From contig JAJOHG010000004.1 in NCBI GenBank assembly GCA_021029095.1, forward strand, positions 310,001-374,000: a stretch of DNA of 64,000 bases, read 5' to 3'. The number at the start of each line of letters is the position of its first letter. Positions within the stretch are counted from its first letter, which is position 1. Of this stretch, positions 51,907 to 62,607 are shown piece after piece. This DNA is from Phellopilus nigrolimitatus. Lineage: Eukaryota; Basidiomycota; Agaricomycetes; Hymenochaetales; Hymenochaetaceae. Under the pieces are notes generated by a model, which saw only the letters and a program-made list of their open reading frames with translations, was not told the DNA's origin and ran no database searches. The position numbers and the translations under genes are program-made.

Positions 51907-54442
51907 TTACTCTTCCCAACGTACGTCGCCAACATCGTCCTCTTGCTCTGTCTATGCAAAATTCAGCACGAGTAGCCAGCAAAAAGGAACGTATACGCTC
52001 ACCCAGTGTGATTGACCGGCGTCGGCGTACTCTTGCGACCGTCTGCGGCGACGCGGTCTTCCATGGGAACATAGTCCCTCCTGCTTGGCCCGACATACAC
52101 CTGTAGGAAACATTCATGCGTCAAACTACCTCCATCAGTCAAAATCAAGAGAGGAAATGGACGTACTTGACGGGGCCGCCAGATTTTGACACCGCCTGGT
52201 TGAAGCATCATCTGTGGCGTACCAGATCAGCCGGCGCATCTGGGTCAATCAAATTTGCACAGGGACAAACCTGCCGCCAATGGGCCAACCAACCCACAAC
52301 CCGAGGGACGGCGAACAGCACGGGGAAGAAGTCGAGGGGAAATCCTAAAAACAGGTTAATGCCGTACATCAAAAGAACCAATCGTGACTTACCCATAGCA
52401 CGGTAAATCAAGCCACTGCAATAGGGTTAGTTGTATATACTATCAGAAAATATGCCTTGCATACCTCCTTCAGAATAGAATTTTTGTTAATCCAAAGAAA
52501 ACGTCAAAAACATTGCGGGCTTACCAGAAGTCTACGTTCGGTGCGAGCTTGCGCTTGATGAAGTATTCATCCTTCATAGCTACATCGTGCAAACGCATTG
52601 CCGTCTCTAATAGTTCATCCTGGCCGGTGCTGAGAAACACATGGGTAAGCATAACCAATACTTGTGCAGATGAAAACACTTACACCTGGAAAACCTCGTC
52701 CGCCGTCTTCCGCACGATAAAAGATCGGGGATCTGACTAGCTCGTTGGTTATTAGCATTTCGAGACCAAACAAACAAACAAAGCCGACACTCACAGTCTT
52801 GTACACGCTGAACGCGTATTTAGCATCGAAGTCAAGATAGTCTGTAAGATGCATTACTTACCGATGCCCAAAGCCTGATAGGACCTTTTCGCGACGCTTG
52901 ACTGCCTCTACGAATGCGGGTACATTATCTGGGGTCCCGATGGAGATCAACATTCGGATGACAGCTTCATTCGCTCCTCCTAGAAACTATAATTCAATGG
53001 TATACGAATAGAGGTTAGCGTTTAAACATACCATGCAACGGCCCGCTTTATGATCGACGAAAGTCTTAGCTTGATTGTCTCGACAGAGAACAAAATACAT
53101 ACTAAAGCGATGCACACCCTGCGCTATCCATTCAAATTCAGCATATGAGCGTATTTTTCTCAGAGCTAGAGCTAGCCATGACTTACGCGACAGCAGAATA
53201 CGGATCCACAAGGGAGCTGGCGGTTTGTAGCACAGTCGTACATGATGCGTTAAGTTCATGGTCCGCATGAAGGAGGAAGAGCACGTCGAGAGCCCTTGCG
53301 AGCACAGGGGATGGCGTATAATTGTCCTCGCCAAGGTGATCCATTTGATATAGGAATCTAGCAGACCAGTTCAACCACATTCATGCGACACCAAGTAAGC
53401 GAAATGAACCGTACGAGCCGGTGTAGCTTAACCCTGCCGGAGGGGTGACAAATTTTCTGCCTTGTCGTACCCGATATGCCATCCTGTTTGGACACAATAG
53501 CGTGAACCACAAGCGCCAATGAGCTGAAAAACCAGGCTTACGCTGCAAGTGTTGTCGCCTTCCCAATTAACCTGAAAATCTGCTTATCCATGTTTGCCAA
53601 CGACGCCTCATCACCTTTCGTGTAGAGCGTCTGACCTTGCAAGGACGGGTTTGCCTATAACGAAAATAGCTAGAATGAGAGGCAATGCAGATAACTGACA
53701 ATAATTAGTCTACCTCGCTGTACATCGACCCCAACGAAGCAAATGCACTTGTCAAAATCGACATGGGGTGTGCATCATAGCTTCATGTTTCTCGTCAGAC
53801 GACTCGATATCGTGAATGCTAAGCACAAACATACCGAAACGCCTCAAATAAGCCTTCCGCGTCTTTATGAGCTATGCTATGATGCATGACTTCTCCCTCG
53901 AAGATAGCATATTGATCCTTGGTGGGCAATGATCCATATATGAGCAGATATGCTGATTCAAGGAATGACGAGTTGACTGCAAGTTGTTCAATAGGATAGC
54001 CTCTGCATGACATATTAGCTAGTACCAGGAATACATATAAGATGCAAGCTCACCTGTATCGTAACACTATTTTGCTAAACATTAGCATTGAAATCGCCTT
54101 TTTAAATGCAGAGCAACAGCGCACCTCCCGCCTCCCCATCAATATACGTGATTTCCGACGTGATAACGGCTGTGTTCAAGAAACCCTTGTCGGCAACACG
54201 CAGGCCCTTCTCCGTCTCATTTTCTTCGCGCTCGCCCGGCTTGCGCGGCGCAGAGAGCTGTTTGAACGCCGTTGCTGGTACGGTATTGTCCGAAATCCTT
54301 ATCCAAGGTAGGACTTAGATCCCTCTCCATGACTTCCATACAAAGCGTGTACGCACGGGATTGTGAACACCTTGCCTGTACGGTTGTCGCGCACCGTCAG
54401 CGTGTCCTCAGGCACCGTCGCGTCTACAGTCGGTCGTCCCAT
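51907..54442 (-). CDS. Citrate synthase, probably extramitochondrial
   Basis: Condenses oxaloacetate and acetyl-CoA. The ATG at 54442 gives [29 protein letters not shown]. Many short exons follow: [10 protein letters not shown] with the [20 protein letters not shown] block; [90 protein letters not shown]; and [20 protein letters not shown]. The family signature spans three exons as GFGHRVYKT-DPRSF. After [29 protein letters not shown] comes [23 protein letters not shown] sequence, and the end is a short exon [13 protein letters not shown] (stop at 51907). The active-site His residues (HADHE, HGGAN, GFGH) and Asp (DPRSF region) are present. There is no mitochondrial leader and no PTS1, which suggests a cytosolic or peroxisomal isoform. 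Confidence 0.9.
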
Positions 54443-56048
54443 ATCGCTGCCGTCTCTTTGTTTTCGTTCGACACGTCTGGTTGTAAAAACAAAGAGCAGA
54501 GTAAGCTCAGGTCTGTCTGTCGCTGACTCGCTGTTACGGCGTCGCCGGGTATGGCTCGCGCATTTTTATACTTGACATGACGCGAATTTCACATGTCGCG
54601 ATGATCTTCTTAGCTTCCTTTCTTGGCTTCGCAAGGGTCAAGTGCTTCAGCTTCGGCCTTCGGGCACGGACACCCGCGTCTACTTGCATGACTTCCATCC
54701 AATCGCCAACCTTGCATTTATGCGTTTCTTTTCTTCTCTTTTTTTTTTTAATGAACGCGCATTGTCTCGGAATTTGTGGTGTTTCCTTTGTCAAAGCAGT
54801 CAATCGAAACGCAGCTCTAACGTGTACGTGACGAAGCGCGTCGCGTGCTGTGGCTCGCGTCATCAAATGTCAACAAGTGCAAGCTGCAACTGAAACCCTC
54901 TTTCTTTCGGCGCCGTAGTTACAGCATACCTAGCTTGCTGAAAACATGTCAAACTTAAAACTGCTTTTATTTCAGCCTAAAATCTGACGTGTTGGCGAAG
55001 GAGGCCCAGAACGAAGAATGGGTAGCTGTGGGTAAGTGATTCCTGTATTTATCTGACTGGTCGATTACATAGACTACCATTCTTCCTCAGCGGCCTCCGG
55101 CAGGAAAGCACGAGCGACAAGGGACTGCCATCAAGGGACAAAGATCTGACAATCTAAATGTTCCAGCACTCCTTCTTAGACTCCCCAGGGTGCTTGAGGT
55201 GTGTACAGACGTAGCATGTTCCCTTATTTACTTTGACTATCAGAATATATTTAAACAAAAGCTTCATAGTAAGTGTCAGGAAGGAAATACTGCTGCATTG
55301 GAATATGTGGGATTGTTTTTCCGTTTTATGGTGAACAAAGTGAGTGACAAGAAATTATTATTATTATTCGTCCCTTGTGCTACAAGGTCTCTTTTATATT
55401 ACTCACAAGGGGCGCTTCGGTTTCTTTCTTTAAGCCTCGCTTCAAGAAGATAATATAAGAATATCAGATGCTCGAACCCGGCCCTCAGTCCAGCCGGAAT
55501 TTTGTGAGGCATAGACTCGGAGTAACTAACGAAATCGTTGAAGTGAGACTCTTCTAATCAGTCATCCTACGCAGCATGCCTGCAAAATGCAATTTTATGA
55601 ATGTCTGAATTTTTGCTGAAGAATGAAGGACAAAAGGTGGATCTTGTAGTGATGCGGAGCAATTCCTTTCCACAGCTTAAATACCCGTACTCAGGATTTC
55701 TAAGTAGTTTACGGAACTTAAGTAATGATGGACAGATTTCATCACGTCCATCGACGAGCCCGAGGCCTGTCCGTCAGTAACTACTCTCAAAATTTCTCCG
55801 GGGAAGGGAGTTGAACGCCAACTTGAACTTTGACTGAGTCAGATTTAATGTTTTTGCTTAGATTATTTGAGATTTGCTTTTTCTTTCTTTGAGAGTGTAT
55901 GAACTGCTTAGTTATTCCCGATAGCAGTCAAATGTTTTTATATCTCATTATTGATATTTCTCGATTGCTGCATATACATACAGTACACTATGACTTACGA
56001 GCACAGTCGCACACTTCCGAGGATCTGCACGCGCTCTCGCCCACCACC
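54443..56048. other. Region upstream of citrate synthase, with an orphan coding-like exon
   Basis: About 1.6 kb. The proximal part holds the citrate synthase promoter (pyrimidine-rich on its strand). One plus-strand exon pair around 54976-55189 looks coding and is listed separately. The remaining 850 bases are AT-rich, with a TTATTATTATTATTC microsatellite at about 55348, and have no gene support. Confidence 0.4.
54976..55189 (+). pseudogene. Orphan pair of coding-like exons, no complete gene
   Basis: After a strong acceptor (TTTATTTCAG at about 54966-54975) the frame reads LKSDVLAKEAQNEEWVAV, then a GTAAGT donor. A second acceptor (CTCCGGCAG) continues in frame as GKHERQGTAIKGQRSDNLNV and PALLLRLPRVLE, ending at another GT donor (GTGTGT). 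Hydrophilic, helical, with consistent phases and splice sites, so it probably derives from a real gene. I find no upstream exon with a start codon and no downstream continuation. It may be a relic, or the middle of a small gene whose other exons are too short to see. No family recognised. Confidence 0.35.
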
Positions 56049-56469
56049 ATGTCTGCTGTCGGCGACTCGGATGCCTGGCATACTGTGTAAGAACACAAAT
56101 TGTTTCATAATAGCGATATTTTCCGTCAATACTCATAATATAACAAGGACCGTGCGTGTACCTTTCGCGTCGCCGAAGCACGCATCGATTGCGAAGCAGG
56201 TAATAGAGGTCGACGCCGAGCTGCAGGCGCAGGCGGTCAAACGGACACTGGCAGCGGAAGGCGACGAACTGGTCGCGTATGTCCCTTTTGCTCAGATCAT
56301 ATGCTCCAAGTGAACGAAGCTCATAGTCGCGAGCAGAACATTTACTTGCCTAACTATCCGCCTTGCGCGTCTGACGGTCAACTCCTTCCTCGAAAATATC
56401 GAGCTTGTAATACGGACACTAGGTGAATTCGGAGAGGATGCAGAACGCAAGCAAGGGCTGCCATCATAG
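56049..56469 (+). CDS. PCC1: EKC/KEOPS complex subunit Pcc1 (LAGE3-like)
   Basis: Small dimerisation subunit of the KEOPS complex, which makes the t6A modification of ANN-decoding tRNAs and is linked to telomere and transcription functions in yeast. Three exons: MSAVGDSDAWHTV; then TVRVPFASPKHASIAKQVIE VDAELQAQAVKRTLAAEGDE LVA; then (acceptor ...GAGCAG) TFTCLTIRLARLTVNSFLEN IELVIRTLGEFGEDAERK, with stop TAG at 56467-56469. The core V-PF-S-x-HA and R-x-R-LTVNSFLENIEL blocks are diagnostic. About 105 residues, normal for the family. The gene is convergent with the PA2G4-like gene. Such a small three-exon gene is easily missed by automated annotation. Confidence 0.87.
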
Positions 56470-57129
56470 TTGATGTTGTTATTTATTTATACTCATCGTG
56501 TAAGATACATTCACAATTTACTAGGAGGGGGAACCAGCATGAGCGTTATGGATAATCCCGTCGATCGACTGAGGATGGGCGAATGATACGGATGTGGCCC
56601 GCGCAAAAGGTCAAATTACTCGTTATTTGCGCTGCGGGAAACTAGTGCAGAGTCAAGACTGGTCGTCCTCGGCCTCATCTTGTCAAGTGTCCGTTGGAAG
56701 ACGAGGCCGAGTAGGGGTCGCTCGTCTCGCCATTTCAATGCTCCAGGTCCGCTCACGCCCTCGGTCATAGTGAGCGAGCCATTGAACGTATCACACTACT
56801 GCAGTAAGTTCCTGTTAGCTTCGATATATGTAGCCTTTTTTTTCTTGTCAGAGATCAAATTACTTTTTTCTTGGTCACTGAATAAAACCTTATGTGAGCC
56901 TTCTGCAAAAAAAATCTTCGTTGTTTGTGCCGGTGCTAGTCAGAATCTGATCGGATGGTGCGTTGAGGACTAGAAAGTCACAGGACAAAATACAAAACAC
57001 ATGTACACGACAGTTGGTAGTACGTAGATTTTACATGCGCACAAGTCTGTTGTTGCAACAATGCAGGATACAGAATATTTGCCCAGGTACAGATGGGACG
57101 ATCGGTCAACTTTCCGTGCACGTATGCAT
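56470..57129. other. Convergent 3' spacer between Pcc1 and the PA2G4-like gene
   Basis: 660 bases. An open plus-strand frame near 56680-56973 has no domain or splice support. Presumably 3' UTRs and spacer. Confidence 0.4.
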
Positions 57130-58814
57130 TTATTCCGCTTCTTCATCGGGTGCCTCTCCGTTGGTCTTCTTCTTTTTATTCTTCTTCTTGTCCTCGCGCA
57201 GTTTCTTCGTCAGGAGCGTCTTGAGTTCCTCGTCTTCCAGTTCCTTCTCAGTCTTCACGAGCTCCGGCTTGTACCACACGGGCGGTTGCGTTATAAGCGT
57301 CGGCCCAGCCGGAAGCAATGCAATGGTAAAGTGAAATGCCGCCACAAAAGTGTTAGCCGGAGTATAACTATAAAATGGTCATAAATCAGTTATTCTGTCG
57401 GGCCTGATCTGTAAAATAAAAGGGAAAATGAGACTGCTACTAACATCACGTCGTACGGCTTCACCAGGGCATGTTGGCAAGCTTCCTGGAGACCCATCCG
57501 AGCCTTCTTCTCATCGTCCAACACACGGATGTTGAAAGGGAAGGCGCCAGCTTTTTTCTGAACCTCAGAGAAGACCGCGCGTGAAGTCTTCATCTTGAGC
57601 TGATATGACACAGTCGAATCGCGCTGGTAGACAGTTGCCTTCGCGTCCTCCGTGCGAGCCTATGGAAGGTAAAACAATCAGTTATTTTCTCAGATTTTTC
57701 ACCGCAGATGCCGCTCCAGTGATTTAAGAAAAACCTAACCTTTCCATCTTCGCCCGACGTCACTAAAATGTCGATCCCGTATACCTCGTACTCCGCGAAC
57801 GTCGCCGTTTCGAAATCTTTCTTTTGCTGCTCGCCAGGGTTTAGGATGATCCTTTTTTTGCCGTCAATGACGTTTTGCGTCTGCTGGCATGAGAGCATGC
57901 CTAGACAAAGTCAATTGATTGGGAAATCAATCGATCAAAGTAGAAGAAAAAACGCGCACCCTCCACGGCCTTGCAATCCCATGCCGCCGTCACCTTGTTC
58001 ACCGCGTCTGTTATTGCCCAGTTCTTGTTACCGGCCTTCACAAGGCGCATCGCGATCTCCGCCGCGTGCCATGCAGCCTTGATCGCATCCGCCGCTCGGC
58101 CCGTGACAGGGGCCTCTGGCGTCGCTCCAACAACCAACGTCTCTGCAGACACGGACGCGAAGCCATCGATGTGTGCGCCGAGATGCAATTTTACGACGTC
58201 GCCCTTCTGGAGCGTCTGAGAGGACGCCGGGTCAGACCTAATGTGAAAGTAAGTTGGTTGATCAAGAAATCTGCGCATATATGCAGCGAATAAGATGACG
58301 CACGCAAGGGGCGAGAAGTGTGCGACGCAATTGTTCACGGAGATGGACGTCGGAAAAGCAACACCTGGTCAAACACGCCGGAAGTCGTCGTGAGTATAGC
58401 ATTTAGTCGGACAAAGAAAATAAACGACGTACCTTTAGCCACCTTCACACCCTTGACCGCCTTGTTATACACACCGCTCGTTCCCTGATCGAGCAATTTG
58501 TCGCCCTCGACGCACAGCTCAAGAATGTTTGCGCCTTCGACGCACAATTCGACGAGCTTCTTCGTCACATTGTGAACGATGTCTGCCGCAGTCTAACGCA
58601 AAGTAAAATAAGGGAAAATGGGGTAAAGCGTCAGAAATTCTCCTTCCTTTCAGCAATACAAGCAATTAGAATCTTTGAATTTTATCGAATCCTGAAAAGA
58701 TTCCCCCTCGAAATGAAATATGCGAAGTTACAAGCGAACCTTGTACTTCGTGATGTCCGCCTCTGCTGTCGAGCGCGGCTTGTCCTCCACAGGCTTCCCC
58801 TCGGCACTTGACAT
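57130..58814 (-). CDS. PA2G4/EBP1-like protein (methionine aminopeptidase fold, ribosome-associated)
   Basis: Family members bind ribosomes and RNA and act in growth control; the pita-bread fold is kept but peptidase activity is lost. The ATG at 58814 gives [25 protein letters not shown]. Later exons read [91 protein letters not shown] and [20 protein letters not shown]. They continue [35 protein letters not shown], then [35 protein letters not shown] and [19 protein letters not shown]. The C-terminus is a Lys/Glu-rich tail ([19 protein letters not shown]), as in PA2G4. The order and spacing match the Cdb4/EBP1 group rather than true MetAP2. Confidence 0.88.
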
Positions 58815-59428
58815 CGTTCACAGCTACAGGCGATGGGTGTCGACTGAGTAGAAAACAAACGGGTTAGAAAACCGAAGGTAGTCGAACTGAATGAACGACG
58901 GCGTCGATAGCCTTCCTATTCGGGACACGATGCAATTAACGCCTCCACGTGGGCGGAGGCGGGAAGGCGCCCACGGCGCCACGACCGAAAACCAATAAAT
59001 GAACATCAAATGAAACGACTCGACGGAGCAAAAAGAAGAAAGAAAAAAAAAAGCGTTTCATTCAATAGCTATATATGATAAATGTTATGATACAACGAGG
59101 GACTAAGCATGCGTAAAATACATTAGACAGGTGCCGAAATAGACATCCCCGTTCCACGAAACCGGCGAGGAGCGTCAAAAAATGGGATGAGCTCGAAGGA
59201 GAAATAGCGAAGCAACATGAAACACGAGTGTATGTGTGAGACTTAATCTATGGAGGTGGGAGAATATTTACAGAATATGTAAGTGTTGGATCCGGACAGA
59301 CCAAAGCGAGTTGTGTATTTTACTGGTGAAGCAGAGCGAGGTTTTAAAAAAAGAAAAACATTCGAAGGATAGCGTGAAGTCGAGTCCATTGATGGGTGGC
59401 TTTTAGTTTTCGCGGACTTTTGAAGAGG
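58815..59428. other. Spacer between the PA2G4-like and methyltransferase genes
   Basis: About 610 bases containing the PA2G4-like promoter and the methyltransferase 3' UTR. An A-rich tract lies near 59036-59053. No gene. Confidence 0.45.
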
Positions 59429-61353
59429 CTATGGGCCAGTGCGGATGGCGTGCACAGGCGTCCTACAAACAAAACCGCGTAGTGAACGGACAATGTCAGG
59501 CTTTGCATCTTCTGCATAGAAACGGGCTACATCGTCGCTGTCGCCCTTTTCTCGCCAATCACACCACTCAGGTTTAGGGAGCATAGGTGGCAAAGGCCAG
59601 TTAAGCCCAATGCGGATGACATCGCGCATCCCGATACGATCTTGCATGTCGCTATAGAGGTTAATTTAATGAGTTATTCTAGTGCGTTGAATGATTTTGA
59701 TGTCGAAAGAGCTCACCATTCCCAGTTGTGGAAGTGCATGTCAAAATCGTCACGATCCAGACGGCTGTTCGGTATTGCCCGCTCCAATAGATGGAGTTTC
59801 TCGTACTCTGTCCAAATTGCCTCCTTGCAGCCACGTACGGTTTCAACTAAGCGAAATAGATGCATCCGCGCACGCATATCGTTCCTTCTTGTGTCTGTGT
59901 TTAAAGGGTTGTTAGCATCAGGAAGTCGGTGTAACTCCGTTGGCGAAGACGTCTCTGAACCGGAGCCCACGAGTGTTGAAGACGATGATGACTCCATGGA
60001 GAGATGCGAAGACGAGTCTGACGAAGTAGGACTGTACACAACGCGGCTTGGTGGGGGAAGGACAAACTGTACACCTGGCTGGCTTTGCACTTCTTCAAAT
60101 GCCGCTTGGAGATAAAACGGTAGCACAGCGAGCACTTGCGGGTTGATAAAACGGACATTGAGCATTTGCATGAAAGCTTCCTTCAACGTTGAATGGTCTC
60201 TCTGAAACTCCAATATTAAACCCGAAGAAACAGCTCATTCGAAAGCCGATTATATACTTACCTGGTCTTGCCGTCCACCAGACACAGTGTCTATACTGCG
60301 CGATTTGTCTTGCTGGAGTGATTCGTTGTAACTGTCTTCAGTGCCAGAGTCGCCTTTCTCTGAGAAGACTGTACTCCCCGACGACCGCGAGTAGCTGCAC
60401 GAGATGCGATTTTGCATAGTTGGGGAGGCGCGGGGAGTGCGAGTGCTAGGCGTCTCAGGGCATGGAAATATGATATCTTCTTCAATTATCTCCAAGCTTC
60501 CTCCTGGCAACAGTATCCGCACAACCTCCTGCAGGAACACGAGTTTAGTGAAACTGGACGTTTGGTAAAGTAGTATTTGATCAGATACCTCGATTAGATT
60601 TTGCCACTAATACCGATCATCAGTCTTTGAGGAAATTGGCTTGTTAAATTACCCACCTCGTCTTCAGGAACGCCGAGTCCTATATTCTGCATTCGCGCGA
60701 AATCGAACTCTCCGTCAGGGAAGGGTAGGGTTTCTAAGCTACAAGAAGCGGATCAGTAAGCAATAGTTTGCACCGTTAGGATTACGCACAAATTACCGTG
60801 AACCCATTGAACGCGCTCTGCGAGTTTATCTTGCATTGTTAGAGAGAGATTGGGTTGTCGTTGGTGGATGTCAAATCCAATAAATGTAGTGTCCTAAAGA
60901 GCATTAGATAAATTTAGATGCACGGAGGTCGGATAAACTTACCTGCCATTGCTGCGCTGCCGAAATGACCCACGCTCCCCCTCCACAACCAAGATCGAGC
61001 ACGCGCCTCGGAGGCTTGTCCAGTATTTGAAGAGTCAAACCGTCGGATTTGTCTGCGAGATTAACGTGGTCGACCGTATCACTGTGGGCGTTGTAATCAG
61101 ACGTTACCAGGACATTGGGAAGCAAGACTCACAAGTTCAGGTTATGACTTGTATAATGCAATGGGTATGGGACATCCCCCTGCTTCCGATGACGCGCTCG
61201 GCCGCGCTCAAGCAGGTCTGCACCGACCTCCTTATGCACTGTGACTGATTCCGCACTGCCCGTTGAGATGGGGCTTGGCGTGGTCGCCGCAGGAAGGGCG
61301 CTGGAGCGCGAGGTGGTGGAAAGCTCGGCGATGTTGATTGAGAGATTGTTCAT
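59429..61353 (-). CDS. SAM-dependent class I methyltransferase with Ser-rich insertions
   Basis: Soluble methyltransferase of unknown substrate. The ATG at 61353 gives MNNLSINIAELSTTSRSSAL. After VPYPLHYTSHNLNL the next exons read DTVDHVNLADKSDGLTLQIL, then motif I RRVLDLGCGGGAWVISAAQQ W, TTFIGFDIHQRQPNLSLTMQ, RVQWVHGNL, and ETLPFPDGEFDFARMQNIGL G. Post-motif sequence NLIEEVVRILLPGGSLEIIE ED follows, then a Ser/Thr-rich insertion, STLKEAFMQMLNVRFINPQV LAVLPFYLQAAF, a second Ser-rich insertion, and a C-terminal helical part ending RGFVCRTPVHAIRTGP. Motif I (DLGCGGG), the GFD acidic loop and LLPGGSLEIIEED are canonical. It resembles the large fungal group that includes LaeA-like enzymes, but substrate cannot be inferred. 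Confidence 0.82.
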
Positions 61354-61601
61354 GGCAAGTCTCAAAGTTGGTAAGAAAGAAGAAAGAAGTGCGAAGAAAA
61401 AAAGACGCGAAAGTAAGGTTGACCTGTCAGTGGCTAGAGCATTGTGCCGAGGAGTGAACTTCGAGGGACACAGAAATCAGACGGTGTACCGGGCTGAATG
61501 CATTCATTTAAATTCAATAATATTTATTCTTCAGGCGCTCGCTTCCATACACCCCATATCTGGTGATCGTCATCTCTTTTTGGCAACCAACGTCGGTGTA
61601 C
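61354..61601. promoter_or_regulatory. Divergent promoter region of the methyltransferase and NDUFB8 genes
   Basis: 248 bases between divergent start codons. An AT-rich run (TTTAAATTCAATAATATTTA) lies at 61506-61525, about 80 bases upstream of the NDUFB8 start. No specific site can be claimed. Confidence 0.45.
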
Positions 61602-62141
61602 ATGTCGCAACGGCTCACTCGATCTGTCACCTCAACATCTGCCATGAACACCTCGCTCCGACGCCTGGCCGCCAGCAGGCGTGCCTTTGTCGCATGCCCC
61701 GCTCGGAGGGCGTATGCGACGCCGTCGAAAGACCCGCAGCTCGGGGACTATCCCGCGCTGCCCGACGTGTCCCGCGGGGTTCTACCCCCGACAGGTTGGT
61801 GGGACAGCCAGATGCGCCGCAATTTTGGCGATACGGTGCGCAGCCTATACAATCTGTTGGCAACCAGCTACTGACATGTGACCGCTTCATCTCATCGTCA
61901 ATAGCTGCATGAGAAGGAGGAACTCTACTCCATGTGGGGGCTTGACGTGCCCAAAATTCCTCCTAAGACCGCCCTCTTCCAGTTTAGCATCGCCGCGACA
62001 TTTTTTGGCGGCATTATGCTGTTCGCGTATCTCGTCACACCAGAAAGGTCGGCTGTGCCGCGGTCATATCCGTACGACGGGCTTGTGAAGGAGCTCGGTG
62101 GATTGGAAGAGAATAAGGCACGTGCTTTCATGGAAACATAG
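61602..62141 (+). CDS. Mitochondrial complex I subunit NDUFB8 (ASHI)
   Basis: Accessory subunit of the membrane arm of NADH:ubiquinone oxidoreductase. The ATG at 61602 (MSQRLTRSVTSTSAMNTSLR) gives an Arg/Ser/Ala-rich mitochondrial leader; 61644 is an alternative start. The mature part begins near YATPSKDPQLGDYPALPDVS and RGVLPPTGWWDSQMRRNFGD T. A GTGCGC donor at 61836 and an acceptor ending 61904 join to LHEKEELYSMWGLDVPKIPP, followed by one membrane helix (FSIAATFFGGIMLFAYLVTP) and YPYDGLVKELGGLEENKARA. GDYP, WWD-Q-RRNFG and W--D are family hallmarks. The gene is convergent with the Rad2/XPG gene. Confidence 0.85.
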
Positions 62142-62607
62142 ATGGCTTCTGACTTCATGAAATTATTGTCTTTAGGCGTCTTCGGAATCCATAGAATCAG
62201 ACGAAGAGTAGAGCGTTACATCAGTACGCACTATCGAAATGCTTTGTTATATACATTCCCTCTAGGCTACTTCTTCCGATGCCTACCAAGTTTTCCGATG
62301 CCTACCAAAATCAGATGGTCGAAACTACCCGATGCAAGGCGCCCACGGGTTTCCTGGACTGCAGCGGCTTTTCCATTTTTGAATCATATAGTTCGCTCCA
62401 AGCCCGAGCGCTCTTCCTAACGACGAATTGCGAATGGATTGCAAAAAATGTCAAATGAGTTAGCTAAAAGCTATAAGATACTTATAAAATAATGTCGCAG
62501 GAAACACAACGAAGCTATTAAAGAATTTCTTCCTAGTATCATCTTCGATCTTAATTCATTCTAACCCAGCTGCCCGTTCAAACGCCGTCCTATCCTGTTC
62601 AATTGTT
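62142..62607. other. Convergent 3' regions of NDUFB8 and the Rad2/XPG gene
   Basis: About 465 bases, AT-rich toward 62450-62530. Probably 3' UTRs. No gene. Confidence 0.45.
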
